NCBI GenBank assembly: GCA_035567895.1
Contig: DATMPC010000105.1
Location: forward strand, 1-64,000
DNA from: Terriglobales bacterium
GTDB lineage: Bacteria > Acidobacteriota > Terriglobia > Terriglobales > Acidobacteriaceae
DNA length: 64,000 nucleotides
Direction: 5' to 3'
The position numbers and the translations under genes are program-made. The notes under the pieces were generated by a model. It was not told the origin of the DNA. It did no database searches and saw nothing but the letters and a program-made list of their open reading frames with translations. Each line of letters starts with the position of its first letter. The first letter of the stretch is position 1. This document shows, piece by piece, positions 8,913 to 18,232 of this stretch.

Positions 8913-9570
8913 TGCTGTGACTCTGGGAGTCACGGTTTCTCTTCTCTCCTGCACTGCCAATGCGGCTCCGAAAGCGCCGATTCCTGCGCCGACAGCCGAC
9001 GCTTCGCTCACCGCGACTTCGGGCAAGCAGAGAGCGGTATTCTCTGGCGGCTGTTTTTGGGGAACTCAGTCGGTATTCCAAAGGGTGAAGGGCGTAATCA
9101 AGACAACGGCAGGATATGCCGGCGGCTCCGCATCGACCGCCACGTACGATCAGGTGACGACGGAGACAACCGGGCATGCCGAATCGGTGGAGGTTCAATA
9201 CGATCCATCCAAGATCACTTATGGACAGTTGCTGCGTATCTTCTTTTCTGTGGCTCACGATCCCACGCAGCTCAACCGGCAGGGACCGGATGTGGGCACG
9301 TCGTATCGTTCCGCAATCTTTTATGCGAATGACGAGCAGCGGCGCATTGCTACCGCTTACATCGCGCAACTGGATGCTGCCAAGGTTTTTCCGAAGCCGA
9401 TTGTCACCCAGGTGACGCCGCTGAAGGGCTTCTACCGCGCCGAGGACTACCACCAGGACTATGCGCTCCATCATCCTGACAATCCCTACATACTCGTCTG
9501 TGATCGTCCCAAGATCGGCGAGTTGAAAGAACAGTTTCCTGATTTGTTTGTGGAGTACAAGGGACATTGA
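8890..9570 (+). CDS. msrA: Peptide-methionine (S)-S-oxide reductase, lipoprotein form
   Basis: 226 residues from the ATG at 8890. MsrA reduces the S-epimer of methionine sulfoxide in damaged proteins. The catalytic GGCFWG motif, GYAGG, the HAESVEVQYDP region and AEDYHQDY are all present and in order. Unlike cytoplasmic MsrA, the N-terminus carries a lipoprotein signal ending in the lipobox LLSC, then a Pro/Ala-rich linker, so this enzyme probably repairs envelope proteins. No msrB is nearby. The start overlaps the truncated membrane protein gene by 23 bp. Confidence 0.93.
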   Translation: MLSRLLCSAVTLGVTVSLLSCTANAAPKAPIPAPTADASLTATSGKQRAVFSGGCFWGTQSVFQRVKGVIKTTAGYAGGSASTATYDQVTTETTGHAESVEVQYDPSKITYGQLLRIFFSVAHDPTQLNRQGPDVGTSYRSAIFYANDEQRRIATAYIAQLDAAKVFPKPIVTQVTPLKGFYRAEDYHQDYALHHPDNPYILVCDRPKIGELKEQFPDLFVEYKGH

Positions 9571-9583
9571 TCGGGGGCCGGGT

Positions 9584-9612
9584 TTTCACCACGGAGGCAC
9601 GGAGTACACGGA
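9584..9612. repeat. Single arm of the CACGGAG array family
   Basis: TTTTCACCACGGAGGCACGG and following units lie 14 bp after the msrA stop. No inverted partner arm is visible before the next gene, so this looks like a half element. The rest of the gap to 9776 holds nothing recognisable. Confidence 0.7.
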
Positions 9613-9776
9613 GGGAGATTAAGAACAGGGGAGGACGGTCTGTGCGGGCGGTGGGGAGAACGTCTTGTTCCTTGATACTGGTGCTGCGCCCCAAAGACGG
9701 CTTTCCGGCGCCCCTTCGTGACCGGAAAGCGAGACTCAATCCGTGCGCCCAGTAGCAGAAGACAAAAGTGGCGTCA

Positions 9777-10019
9777 TCAGGAACCCAGTTCGGCGATCTG
9801 GCGGTCTAGTTCAGCTAGCGCTTTCTCCAACATCTGGCGATGAGCTGGGTTGGTGGCCGAGTTGAGTTGCGATTGGACGCTCGTTCGGGATAGCAAGAGG
9901 CCGTCGAGTTTGCGCCGTCCCTCCATCTCCTCTGGGGTAAGGATTTGATTTTGGGCAGGCTCGCGTCTGGCTTCGGACTGTTGCTCTTCTACCGATTTGC
10001 TTTCAAAACCTCGTGCCAT
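9777..10019 (-). CDS. Small helical protein, unknown function
   Basis: 80 residues from the ATG at 10019, chosen because AGGAG stands seven bases upstream. An upstream in-frame ATG at 10049 lacks this. The protein is hydrophilic and charged and probably mostly helical (VEEQQSEARREP, then MLEKALAELDRQIAELGS with a heptad-like pattern). No signal peptide, membrane segment or known motif is seen. It stands apart from the upstream S55 gene, separated by a hairpin. Confidence 0.6.
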   Translation of the reverse strand: MARGFESKSVEEQQSEARREPAQNQILTPEEMEGRRKLDGLLLSRTSVQSQLNSATNPAHRQMLEKALAELDRQIAELGS

Positions 10020-10070
10020 AAAAGCTCCTATTGGGGGAACTCCCGGCATTCGGTTCTACGTGCAGCCGAA

Positions 10071-10095
10071 GACGCAGCCCGCTGTGGCGGGCGTC
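10071..10095 (-). terminator. GC-rich hairpin after the S55 peptidase-like gene
   Basis: GACGC and CCCGC pair with GCGGG and CGTC in the gap just downstream of the minus-strand stop at 10106. No T-run follows on that strand, so it is only a possible terminator. Confidence 0.35.
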
Positions 10096-10105
10096 TACCG
10101 AGAAC

Positions 10106-11914
10106 CTACTTAATCTGAACTGTGAGAAGCTGCGCGCCTGAGACTACGTAGTCCATCGGCGTGGAAGTTTCGTCTACGGCGGACTCTCCGCTTACATACA
10201 TGTCCTGGCCGCCGCGCATGCCCTGCATTACGTTCATCACCGACAGGGGAAGCGTCGGCATCACTTTGTCTTCAACCATCGCTTCGGGATTCGCCTCGAG
10301 AAGCGAGACGTACAGGTTGTTGTTGGCGTGCTCTTTATTGAGCAGATCGATGGTGGATCCGAGCTGCAGGGTGCGTCCGAAGGCGGAGGGTAACTTGCGG
10401 CTGCGGTCCAGTGTCTCGCTGTCGCTAACCAGAATTCGCAGTTGGCCTTTGGGTACGGACGTTGGAATCTTCACCGGAATCTGGCGAACGATGGGATCGC
10501 CGCGATACGGACGCAGTACGGCTTCGATAGTGATCTCATCCCCCGGACGCGCCTCAGTGACATCGGTGCGTGCGGTTTCCAGGCGCGCTGTGCGGCGTTC
10601 CGGAGTCACGTCGAAATTGAGATTCACGCCTTGGATTCCCGGTGTGGTGTAGGGGTTCTCGAAGATGCGTCCGAAGTGATCCCCAAGATTGAGCGCAGCG
10701 AGCACGGAACTGGGAGCGACGTCGCTCGAGCTGAACATGTTGTGCATGTGCACTGAGGGGAAACCGTTCACCGCGATGTCGCCATTCATGCGGTAAGTGA
10801 CCTGATCGCCGTACTGATTCTGCGACTGCAGCGCCTGGTAAACCGCAGTCATCATGATCAGCGGCGTGAGTTTCGCGTTGTTCAGCACTGAAAAGTTCAT
10901 CTGCTTCGGTTTACTGCCGCCATGAATCGTGACCGTTACGGGAATCATCTTCGAGGCTTCGCCGAAGCGTCCGAGGATTCCGCTGTGTCGGTCCTGGACG
11001 AAGGTGCCTACCTCGTCGGTAGTGTTGACGATCTTGTACGCGTAGTAGGGCGAGGCCAGCGTCGCGATCACATTGGCCTTAGTCATCGGCATGTCGACCA
11101 TGCCGTACTGGGTGAGTGGATGTCCGCAGGCGAGCAGCCTCTGGGGATCGATATATGTAACTGTGCACGTCGCAGCGATATCGAGGTCGCCGCTCACGAG
11201 CACAGCGCTCACCGCCGAGCCGGGCTCGATGGGCTCAGGCTGGTGCTCGTTTGTTGCCGATCCCACTCCCATTACGGGAACAAGTCCGGCTTGCGCGAAC
11301 TGCGATGCGAACTGGCGAATCGTACCTTCGCTGAACCCGCTGAAAACGAAAGGCGCTTCGATAGGCTGCATCAGCGATGCGAAGTTCTTCAGGTCACCAT
11401 CGCCGGGGACGTCACTTCCCACCGACGTTTTGCCGATTGCTTTGGGTACTCGCGCCGCGCTCATGGGCTCAGGCTGCGTGCGATCGAGTGCGTCGATCTC
11501 GAGCATCTCCTCGATTGGCGTAATGCCGCAAATCGGCTCCTTGGAAAATTGCCCGATACGATACGAGATCGCGCCCACCAGCTTGCCGTCGATGTACACC
11601 GGGCTACCGCTCATGCCCGCGACTACGCCTGTGTACTCCACCTTTTGGCCATGGAGACGAGCAAGGATCAGATCGCTCTTGGGGCCATTGAGGTTGGGAA
11701 GAATGCCAAGGACTTCAACCTCCATGGGCTCGGGCTTCGTTCCTTCAAAGACGGTGTAAGCGACGCCACGCATTCCACGGTGGATTTCGCTGACCTTCAG
11801 GATCTCCGGAGCTACGCGAGGCGCCGAAACCGGAGTTGCTGATTGCGCAACCGCCATACTGCACACAAAAATTAAGACCGAAATCCGACCGAGGAAGGCG
11901 AAAATACTCTTCAT
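10106..11914 (-). CDS. SpoIVB peptidase S55 domain protein, exported
   Basis: 602 residues from the ATG at 11914 (AGGT upstream, signal peptide ISVLIFVCSMAVAQ). An in-frame ATG at 11992 lies far upstream of the signal. Residues about 30-180 match the S55 domain: MRGVAYTVFEGTKPEPMEVEVLG-like start, then VVAGMSGSPVYIDGKLVGA with the GMSGSP serine motif, and later TYIDPQRLLACGHPL. The C-terminal part resembles a beta-rich scaffold. In Bacillus, SpoIVB is a signalling serine protease. In non-sporulating Acidobacteria the substrate is unknown. The His partner is probably in ACGHPL. It runs divergently from the VWFA gene at 12082. Confidence 0.85.
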   Translation of the reverse strand: MKSIFAFLGRISVLIFVCSMAVAQSATPVSAPRVAPEILKVSEIHRGMRGVAYTVFEGTKPEPMEVEVLGILPNLNGPKSDLILARLHGQKVEYTGVVAGMSGSPVYIDGKLVGAISYRIGQFSKEPICGITPIEEMLEIDALDRTQPEPMSAARVPKAIGKTSVGSDVPGDGDLKNFASLMQPIEAPFVFSGFSEGTIRQFASQFAQAGLVPVMGVGSATNEHQPEPIEPGSAVSAVLVSGDLDIAATCTVTYIDPQRLLACGHPLTQYGMVDMPMTKANVIATLASPYYAYKIVNTTDEVGTFVQDRHSGILGRFGEASKMIPVTVTIHGGSKPKQMNFSVLNNAKLTPLIMMTAVYQALQSQNQYGDQVTYRMNGDIAVNGFPSVHMHNMFSSSDVAPSSVLAALNLGDHFGRIFENPYTTPGIQGVNLNFDVTPERRTARLETARTDVTEARPGDEITIEAVLRPYRGDPIVRQIPVKIPTSVPKGQLRILVSDSETLDRSRKLPSAFGRTLQLGSTIDLLNKEHANNNLYVSLLEANPEAMVEDKVMPTLPLSVMNVMQGMRGGQDMYVSGESAVDETSTPMDYVVSGAQLLTVQIK

Positions 11915-12081
11915 ACTTGACCTGCGAACGACTCGGCAACGAGGGATGGATTTAGCGGGACAGATTGGCCGGTGAAGGCCAAACACGCCCAATCCAGATG
12001 GTTTCCGGGTAGTTCGACATCTATACTAATACAGAGACTCAGCCAAACAATAGGCAAAGAGTCTGTAGGAAGGCACAGGAA

Positions 12082-13266
12082 ATGTCCCTTAGCGGTACTA
12101 AGGTGGGGGGCTCGTGGCTCTCCAAAATCGTCATCATCGGCCTGTTCTGCCTCGCATTTGCAACATTCCCCAGCCCGGCGCAGAACTCCCAAGGTTCATC
12201 GCAGAACCCGCAGACCCAAACTCCCCCAGAGGCGGGAGGCCCACAGGGTGATATCGGCCCAATGGCCGTCCCCAAGAAGAAGCCAGAGGACGAAAAGCCG
12301 GTAGAGCGCGCTCCCAAGGTGAAGAACCCGGTGGAAATAGGCACGTTTTCCCTGAAAGTTGACGTGCCACTGGTGAACCTGCCTATCAATGTTGTCACCA
12401 ACAACGGCCAGTTCATTCCTGGACTCAGGCAGGAGAACTTCAAGGTCCTGGAAGACGGTGTCCCCCAGAAGATCGACACCTTTTCCCAGCAGAACGACAA
12501 GCCAATCACTGCCGTAATGGTGATCGAGTTTGCCTCAAACAGTTACGCCTTCATGTACGACGCGCTCAATGCCGCGTATTCGTTTACTGGCCAGCTCAAG
12601 AAGGAAGACTGGATTGCAGTTGAATCGTACGACATGCAGACGCACCTGCTGGTGGACTTCACCCAGGACAAGAACCAGGTGATGGGGGCGCTGGGCCAGC
12701 TTAGGATTCCAGGTTTCAGCGAAACCAACCTCTTCGACGCCCTCTACGACACAGTGGATCGCCTCGAGGGAGTTGAAGGCCAAAAGTACATTGTCCTCAT
12801 CTGCAATGGCATTGATACGTTCAGCAAGCTGAACTACGACAAGGTACTCAAGAAGCTTCAGGGCTCGAAGAACATCACCATCTTCTGCATCGGAACCGGG
12901 CAGGCTTTCAGGTTATACCTGGAGGGGCGCGGATACATGGGGCCGCTCGCCAACCTTGATTTCCTTCAGGCCGACAATCAGCTCAGAACATTCGCCAAGA
13001 TGACCGGCGGCCGCGCGTACTTCCCCCGATTCACGGCGGAGTTCCCCGAAGACTTCGCTGATATTGCTTCGGACATCCGCAACCAGTACGTGATCTCATA
13101 TCGCCCAAGCAACACCAAACAGGACGGCACCTGGCGGAAGGTGAAGGTCGAATTGGTGGATCCACAGAACGGGCAGCCACTCATCGTGCAGGATCAGCGC
13201 CGCAAGAAACTTAAATACGAAGTGATCGCACGAGATGGGTATAAGGCGAAGAACGAAGTGGAATAG
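12082..13266 (+). CDS. VWFA-related acidobacterial secreted protein
   Basis: 394 residues. After a signal-like hydrophobic segment (IVIIGLFCLAFATFPSPAQ) and a Pro/Gln-rich linker comes the family-typical VPLVNLPINVVTNNGQFIPG and ENFKVLEDGVPQKIDTFSQ. Next is a von Willebrand factor A-like domain (VMVIEFASNSYAF, LFDALYDTVDRL, YIVLICNGIDTFSKL) and the closing YVISYRPSNTKQDGTWRKVKV. This is the TIGR03436-type family abundant in Acidobacteria. The MIDAS motif is degenerate (no clear DxSxS). The role is presumably protein binding at the cell surface. Confidence 0.88.
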   Translation: MSLSGTKVGGSWLSKIVIIGLFCLAFATFPSPAQNSQGSSQNPQTQTPPEAGGPQGDIGPMAVPKKKPEDEKPVERAPKVKNPVEIGTFSLKVDVPLVNLPINVVTNNGQFIPGLRQENFKVLEDGVPQKIDTFSQQNDKPITAVMVIEFASNSYAFMYDALNAAYSFTGQLKKEDWIAVESYDMQTHLLVDFTQDKNQVMGALGQLRIPGFSETNLFDALYDTVDRLEGVEGQKYIVLICNGIDTFSKLNYDKVLKKLQGSKNITIFCIGTGQAFRLYLEGRGYMGPLANLDFLQADNQLRTFAKMTGGRAYFPRFTAEFPEDFADIASDIRNQYVISYRPSNTKQDGTWRKVKVELVDPQNGQPLIVQDQRRKKLKYEVIARDGYKAKNEVE

Positions 13267-13278
13267 CTCTTTATTCTT

Positions 13279-13366
13279 TTGTCATTCCGAAGCGAAGCGA
13301 GGAATCGCTACCGTACCCACGCATTCTCGTGTCAATAGGGATTCCTCGCTACGCTCGGAATGACAA
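13279..13366. repeat. TGTCATTCCGA palindrome, copy 2
   Basis: An arm starting TTGTCATTCCGAAGCGAAGC is matched by the inverted arm CGCTCGGAATGACAA, with a spacer containing GTACCCACGC. It lies between the convergent VWFA and ZIP genes and ends a few bases before the ZIP stop codon. Confidence 0.8.
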
Positions 13367-13371
13367 CCGCC

Positions 13372-14100
13372 TTACATCCTGAACCAATAATCCAGCACCA
13401 GCAGCACCGCGACTCCTACAAAAACCAGCAGCGCTACCTTGATCCCCGGCTCCTTGTTCACTTCGGGAATCAGATCCGACGCCGCTACGTACAGCGTCAC
13501 GCCAGTCGACAGGGGCAGTCCCACGTGCAGCATGGGCGATAGTACGCGCATGGTAAGCACGCCGAGCAGAGTCGAAGCTCCGAGAATCACGGAGGAAATA
13601 AACGCCATGCGACGCGAGCGGCCGCTGGCTAGCATCACCGAGCCTACTGTGAATCCTTCGGGAATTTTGTGGAGAAACACCGCCAGAAAGATCAGCCAGC
13701 CGAGCCAGTTCGAAATTAGGAATCCCGATGCAATGGCTATGCCGTCGAAGAAGGTGTGTACGATTAGCCCGAGCAGTACGGAATAACTCTTGTGAGAGTG
13801 AAGGAATTCGCCCTCGTGAGTTTCTTCACCGAAGTGGAAGTGCATGGTAAGGGTGTGCTCGAAGAAGTGCACGAGAAAGTAGCCGAGCATGATGAACACC
13901 GGCGCGCGTTCGGGAGCAACGCGAAGGCTCTCGGGAAACATCTCCACCAGGGCAGTGGCGAGCATGAATCCCGAGCCTACTGCCATGAAGTAGCGCAGAT
14001 AGCGCCGCTCCCAATGGCGCTGGATAATGATCAGCCCGCCAACTCCGTCGGCGAGCGCCGCGGTAAGCCCGAGGATGATGGTGAGCGCGAGCGGAGACAT
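13372..14100 (-). CDS. ZIP family metal transporter
   Basis: 242 residues, about eight predicted membrane segments. The two metal-binding ZIP helices are clear: HTFFDGIAIASGF (helix IV type, H-x3-D-G) and HKIPEGFTVGSVM (helix V, HKxPEG). A His-containing loop, HFGEETHEGEFLHSHKSYS, lies between segments 3 and 4, as is usual. It should import Zn2+ or another divalent ion across the inner membrane. The resemblance is to the ZupT/GufA group, but the ion cannot be told. It is 82 bp downstream of ychF on the same strand. Confidence 0.9.
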   Translation of the reverse strand: MSPLALTIILGLTAALADGVGGLIIIQRHWERRYLRYFMAVGSGFMLATALVEMFPESLRVAPERAPVFIMLGYFLVHFFEHTLTMHFHFGEETHEGEFLHSHKSYSVLLGLIVHTFFDGIAIASGFLISNWLGWLIFLAVFLHKIPEGFTVGSVMLASGRSRRMAFISSVILGASTLLGVLTMRVLSPMLHVGLPLSTGVTLYVAASDLIPEVNKEPGIKVALLVFVGVAVLLVLDYWFRM

Positions 14101-14124
14101 GTTTATGTAGCGGAACGGTGCATG

Positions 14125-14158
14125 GTAGAACGTCCGTCGCGGCGGACTGCGTTTCTAC
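14125..14158 (-). terminator. Hairpin between ychF and the ZIP gene
   Basis: GTAGAACG pairs with CGTTTCTAC with one bulged base, and an inner TCCG/CGGA pair extends the stem. It lies 25 bp after the ychF stop. No T-run is present, so a terminator function is only possible. Confidence 0.3.
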
Positions 14159-14182
14159 GAAGATGTATGTGCAAAGCCGATT

Positions 14183-15265
14183 TCACCCGCTGTGCCGGAT
14201 GTGCATTACGTCGCCGTCCTGCACGATATAGTCTTTGCCCTCCAGCCGCAACGTGCCACGTGAGCGCGCGTTGGCTTCAGATCCCGCATCGAGGAGCTGA
14301 TCCCAGTGAATGGTTTCTGCACGGATGAAATGCTTCTCGAGATCGGAATGAATTGCTCCCGCAGCGGCTTGCGCTCGTGATCCGCGTTCAATCGTCCACG
14401 CGCGGCATTCGTCCTCGCCCACGGTGAAGAACGAAATCAGGCCGAGCAGTTCGTAACTCTTGCGGATCAGGCGCACCAGCCCACTCTCGGTGAGTCCGTA
14501 GCTGGCAAGGAATTCCCCGGCTTCTTCGTCGGGCATCTCGGCTAGCTCGGCCTCAACCCTACCGCAGATTGCGGTCACGCCGGCGTTTGGACGCGAAGCA
14601 TATTCAGTTAATTTGTACTTTGCCGGCGACTTCTCGAGGTCATCGCCAAGTGAAGTGCTCTCATTGACGTTAAGCACATACAGGATGGGCTTTTGACTGA
14701 GAAACATGAAGCCGCGGATTCGTTTCTTGTCCTCAGCCGACATTTCCATCTCGCGTAGCGGCCGCTCGGATTCCAGATGGGTCTTCGCGCGTTTGAGCAG
14801 GTCAAACTCGCGTTCGAGCTCTGCGGTCTTCATCTTCTTAAGATCTTTTTCGAGACGCTCCAATCGCTTCTCGATCTGTCCTAGATCGTTCACGACCAGA
14901 TCGAAATCGACATTCTTCGCGTCGCGCAACGGATCGATCTCGCCTACATGTGGGATCGACGGCTCGTCGAAGGCGCGCAACACGTGAATCAGCGCGTCGA
15001 CAGTCCGCAGATTATTCGCGTAAGCAGATTCCTTAAGCGCTTCCTGGCCGATAGCGGCCACATCGGAGTATTCCACTGTGGCATGAACCAGCTTTTTGGG
15101 ATTGTAGAGAGCTGACAGCTTATCCAAACGCTCGTCGGGAACTTTCGCTACACCAAGATGAGCTTCGCGCGGATTGTGTCCACGCTCGGCGACATGCGCC
15201 TTGGTGAGGATCTTGAACAGCGACGTCTTGCCCACTTGAGGCAGGCCGATAATGCCAGTTTTCAT
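14183..15265 (-). CDS. ychF: Ribosome-binding ATPase YchF (OLA1 family)
   Basis: 360 residues, full length for the family. The P-loop GLPQVGKTS starts at residue 7. The G4 position carries NVNES, an NxxE in place of the GTPase NKxD, which is the hallmark of this ATP-preferring Obg-like family. A helical coiled-coil insertion lies around residues 130-180 (RLERLEKDLKKMKTAELE). The C-terminal TGS domain is visible from FFTVGEDECRAW to KDYIVQDGDVMHIRHSG. YchF binds ribosomes and is linked to stress and redox regulation. Confidence 0.96.
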   Translation of the reverse strand: MKTGIIGLPQVGKTSLFKILTKAHVAERGHNPREAHLGVAKVPDERLDKLSALYNPKKLVHATVEYSDVAAIGQEALKESAYANNLRTVDALIHVLRAFDEPSIPHVGEIDPLRDAKNVDFDLVVNDLGQIEKRLERLEKDLKKMKTAELEREFDLLKRAKTHLESERPLREMEMSAEDKKRIRGFMFLSQKPILYVLNVNESTSLGDDLEKSPAKYKLTEYASRPNAGVTAICGRVEAELAEMPDEEAGEFLASYGLTESGLVRLIRKSYELLGLISFFTVGEDECRAWTIERGSRAQAAAGAIHSDLEKHFIRAETIHWDQLLDAGSEANARSRGTLRLEGKDYIVQDGDVMHIRHSG

Positions 15266-15346
15266 GAATGCGGAGTCCTACAGTGCTGAAAATCAGCAGG
15301 AACAGAATTTTCTATCTTAGCAGTGCCTGTGCTGGAGTGCTCAGCA

Positions 15347-17692
15347 TCAGCGGCGCAGATGTAATTGCAGTCCCGCTCTTGCGACCAGTGGCGATGCAAG
15401 TGTGACCACAGTCGTGCGTGCAACCATGTAGCGGTCGTTCAGCAGATTTTCCGCCGCGATGTAGACATCCGCGTACGAGTTGAGCCGCCGCGATATGAAA
15501 GTGTCGAGCTTGAAGTAAGGATCCAAGGTCAGCGTATTACGATCGTCGTCGAACACCGAGCTGTTGCTGCGTCCCTGAAATGCCACAGTCACGAATCGAG
15601 GATTGCTGTAGCGCGCCTGGAAAGTGAATTCGTGGCGCGGTACCTCTGGAACCTGCAGCCCAACCAGCGTCTGATCGGCGGGGAAGGAAGTTACAACCGC
15701 GTCGACGAACTGGTATTGAGCAGAAATCTCGATCCACTTCATCATCGCCCAGTCCGCCTGGGCCTCGACTCCGCGTGCTCGTGTGCTGCCAAGGTTCTGC
15801 CGTTGGCGCGTGATGAGCGCCGGAGTCGAACTCAGAGTCACGTTCGCAATCGGCCGGTGCACAGTTGCCCAGAAGAAACCTTGCCGCAGGTTCAGCCTGC
15901 CGTTGACCAGCTTCTCAGTGGGTCCAAGTTCCCAGCCAGTGAGCCGTTCCGCACGTAGTTGCGGATTGGCGGTCGTCATAATATTCCCTAATCGGAACGA
16001 ACGGTACAACTCGTTCAGCGTTGGAGAACGGAACGATCTGTAGGCGGAGGCTTTCAAAGCAATGCGATCGTTCAAGCGAAACGTGGTTGCCAGTTTGGGG
16101 TTCCATGCTGTTTCAGAGCGGTCAGGGAACGGTGTCAGTACTGTGCTGCCTGAGGGCAGCGTGACGGTTCGCGTGAATCCGCTCACTGGTCGCCAATCAT
16201 CGAAACGGACGCCGCCGGTTAGAAGCCAGCGAGGTTTTATGCGCGCGATATCTTCCAGGAAAACACCGGTGTTGCGAATGATTCCGCCGGCATTCACAAG
16301 GCTTGAGGGTTTGCCCGCAGTGAAGACTTGATCGTCGCTCTCTCCCGTAACATGGGAGAACTCCCCACCGGCAAGCAATGTGTTCCAGCCAACCGTCCGC
16401 GAATATTGCGCGCTCAAGCCGAACTGCCGGGACGGAACCTGTTGCACGCGGGCAAGGGTTTCGGTGTTGCGGTCGGCAGCAATTGAAGCGAATGTCTGGT
16501 GATAGGTTTCGGTTCCGCCGTATCCGCGTACTTGCAACAACGAGTCGGATGGCCCTTCAAGATCGAGTCCTGTAACCGCCTGCCAGGCCCGCGTACGATT
16601 TATTTCGATGATAGTCCCGTTATGGCGTGAATCGTCGTAGCCAAGTCCGCGAATGAAGAAGCGAGATCGTTGCGAAAGCTGTCGTTGAACTTGTAGCTGG
16701 CCGTTGCGGTGCAGTGAGTTTGCCGGATCATCAACGGCTCCGCGCTGCGAGAACTGCACAGGAATATAACCCGCAGTGCGAAAGTACTCTGCCGCGCCAG
16801 ACGTTATCCACCTTCCAAAACTGTGGCCGAGATAACCGGAGACGTTTGGAGTTTCCTGGTTGCCGTAGGAGAGATCCAGGCTCGCGTCGGTTCCCTCCTG
16901 CGTTCTTGTCAGCAATTGAGTCACGCCGCTGAGTGCTTCGCCTCCGTATAGGTCGGAAGCGCCGCCACGCAGCATCTCCACACTCTCGAGCGACTCGCGA
17001 GGAATCTGGCTCCAATTCACCCAGCCGCCGAACGGATCAGTAATCGGCACTCCATCGAGCAGCACGAGTGCGCGGCTGGCACCGCTTGATCCCATGCCCC
17101 GCATAGACACGCCCTGCGTAGTTGGATTCGACGTGCGGCTGCTGTTGCGGCGAAACTGGTCGAACCCGGCGACCTGGCGCAACACGTCGTCCACTTCAAG
17201 CGCACCACTGGTGCGAATATCGGCTGGGCTCAGCACTTGAACGCTTTGTGGCGAGTCATCCAGAGACAAAGCAGTGCGCGAGGCTGTGACTTCTATTTCT
17301 GTGTTTACCGTGTCCGGTTGCAGGACGATGACGAGGTTCTCGTCGCTAATGCCTGCCGGTATCGCGCGTCGCGTCGCGGCGAACCCACTCGCCGAAATTG
17401 AGATTTCCAGCTTGTCGTTGCTGAAATTCCTGAATTCGAACGTGCCATCCCGACCGGTAGTTGCCGTGAATTCGGAGGACCCTTGCTTGAGAGCTACTGT
17501 GGCGTTGCTGATGGTGGCGTGAGAAGCGTCTTCAACGACACCGCGAATTTGCCGCGGCGATGGGGATTGCCCCAGACAGAGGCAAGTCCAACCAAGCCAA
17601 AGAGCGACTACGGCCTCGAATCTGAATCGAGGTCTCCCTTGGATATAGCTTGGACAATCTACTCGCACGGAACTCCGAATACGATGATGCAT
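15347..17692 (-). CDS. TonB-dependent outer-membrane receptor
   Basis: 781 residues. After a signal peptide (ALWLGWTCLCLGQ) there is a carboxypeptidase-regulatory-like domain (RQIRGVVEDASHATISNATVALKQ). A plug domain follows (SVQVLSPADIRTSGALEVDDVLRQ, GVSMRGMGSSGASRALVLLDG, VEMLRGGASDLYG). A 22-strand beta-barrel ends in the aromatic-poor but typical AAENLLNDRYMVARTTVV and VRAGLQLHLRR-like terminus. It imports a ligand such as a siderophore, vitamin or glycan using TonB energy. Size and plug resemble BtuB/FepA-type receptors rather than the 1000-residue Oar type. No cobalamin riboswitch or Fur box was recognised upstream, so the ligand is unknown. Confidence 0.93.
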   Translation of the reverse strand: MHHRIRSSVRVDCPSYIQGRPRFRFEAVVALWLGWTCLCLGQSPSPRQIRGVVEDASHATISNATVALKQGSSEFTATTGRDGTFEFRNFSNDKLEISISASGFAATRRAIPAGISDENLVIVLQPDTVNTEIEVTASRTALSLDDSPQSVQVLSPADIRTSGALEVDDVLRQVAGFDQFRRNSSRTSNPTTQGVSMRGMGSSGASRALVLLDGVPITDPFGGWVNWSQIPRESLESVEMLRGGASDLYGGEALSGVTQLLTRTQEGTDASLDLSYGNQETPNVSGYLGHSFGRWITSGAAEYFRTAGYIPVQFSQRGAVDDPANSLHRNGQLQVQRQLSQRSRFFIRGLGYDDSRHNGTIIEINRTRAWQAVTGLDLEGPSDSLLQVRGYGGTETYHQTFASIAADRNTETLARVQQVPSRQFGLSAQYSRTVGWNTLLAGGEFSHVTGESDDQVFTAGKPSSLVNAGGIIRNTGVFLEDIARIKPRWLLTGGVRFDDWRPVSGFTRTVTLPSGSTVLTPFPDRSETAWNPKLATTFRLNDRIALKASAYRSFRSPTLNELYRSFRLGNIMTTANPQLRAERLTGWELGPTEKLVNGRLNLRQGFFWATVHRPIANVTLSSTPALITRQRQNLGSTRARGVEAQADWAMMKWIEISAQYQFVDAVVTSFPADQTLVGLQVPEVPRHEFTFQARYSNPRFVTVAFQGRSNSSVFDDDRNTLTLDPYFKLDTFISRRLNSYADVYIAAENLLNDRYMVARTTVVTLASPLVARAGLQLHLRR

Positions 17693-17763
17693 CCAGCAGC
17701 TCAGGATGCAACTAGAACACCATCAAAGCACCAGGATTGTCGAGTAGCTGGGAGCAGAATGCG

Positions 17764-18231
17764 TCAGTCGCGCGGTTCCCTGGAGACGAGTACAACGGCA
17801 CCAACTCCGGCAAACAGCACGATTCCTTCAAGGATGACCGATGTTTGATGCAAACGGTCGAAGGTCGCCCGGCCTGCATCCTGACGAGGAAGTGCCTGAA
17901 TCGGCCCGCCGACTGCAGCGCGGATCCGTTCCATCTGTGGTGTGATTCTGAACTGTGAGAATGCTGTGCAGAGGAGCATCAGGCCGACAAGTCCGCGCAA
18001 CATTCTCGGCTGCCTGAATGTTCCCAGGAACGTGGCCGCCAAAAAGATCACTCCGCAAGCCAGACCGATTCGGTGAAGTGCTCCCAAGGATCGACCGACA
18101 ATTGTGCCTGCAATATCCTGCGCCGGCAACGCGGAGAAAACCGTTGGCGCCACAACGAACGAAAAGAAAACGATGCTGCCGATCCAGACTACGAGGGAAA
18201 CAATCAGAAGGAAACGAGCGAGAGATTGCAT
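17764..18231 (-). CDS. DUF4149 (TMEM205-like) membrane protein
   Basis: 155 residues with four membrane segments (FLLIVSLVVWIGSIVFFSFV, GLACGVIFLAATFLG, LVGLMLLCTAFSQF, SVILEGIVLFAGVGAVVLV). The family motif is FxxxVAPTVF followed by a central ALHRIG and a conserved FDRLHQTSVILEG near the end. Function unknown. It starts one base after the stop of the MoxR ATPase gene and is almost certainly translated from the same mRNA. Confidence 0.85.
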   Translation of the reverse strand: MQSLARFLLIVSLVVWIGSIVFFSFVVAPTVFSALPAQDIAGTIVGRSLGALHRIGLACGVIFLAATFLGTFRQPRMLRGLVGLMLLCTAFSQFRITPQMERIRAAVGGPIQALPRQDAGRATFDRLHQTSVILEGIVLFAGVGAVVLVSREPRD

Positions 18232-18232
18232 C

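Noticed and set aside
15347-17763. Cobalamin riboswitch for the TonB receptor
   Set aside because: The gap upstream is about 70 bp and shows no B12-box-like sequence.
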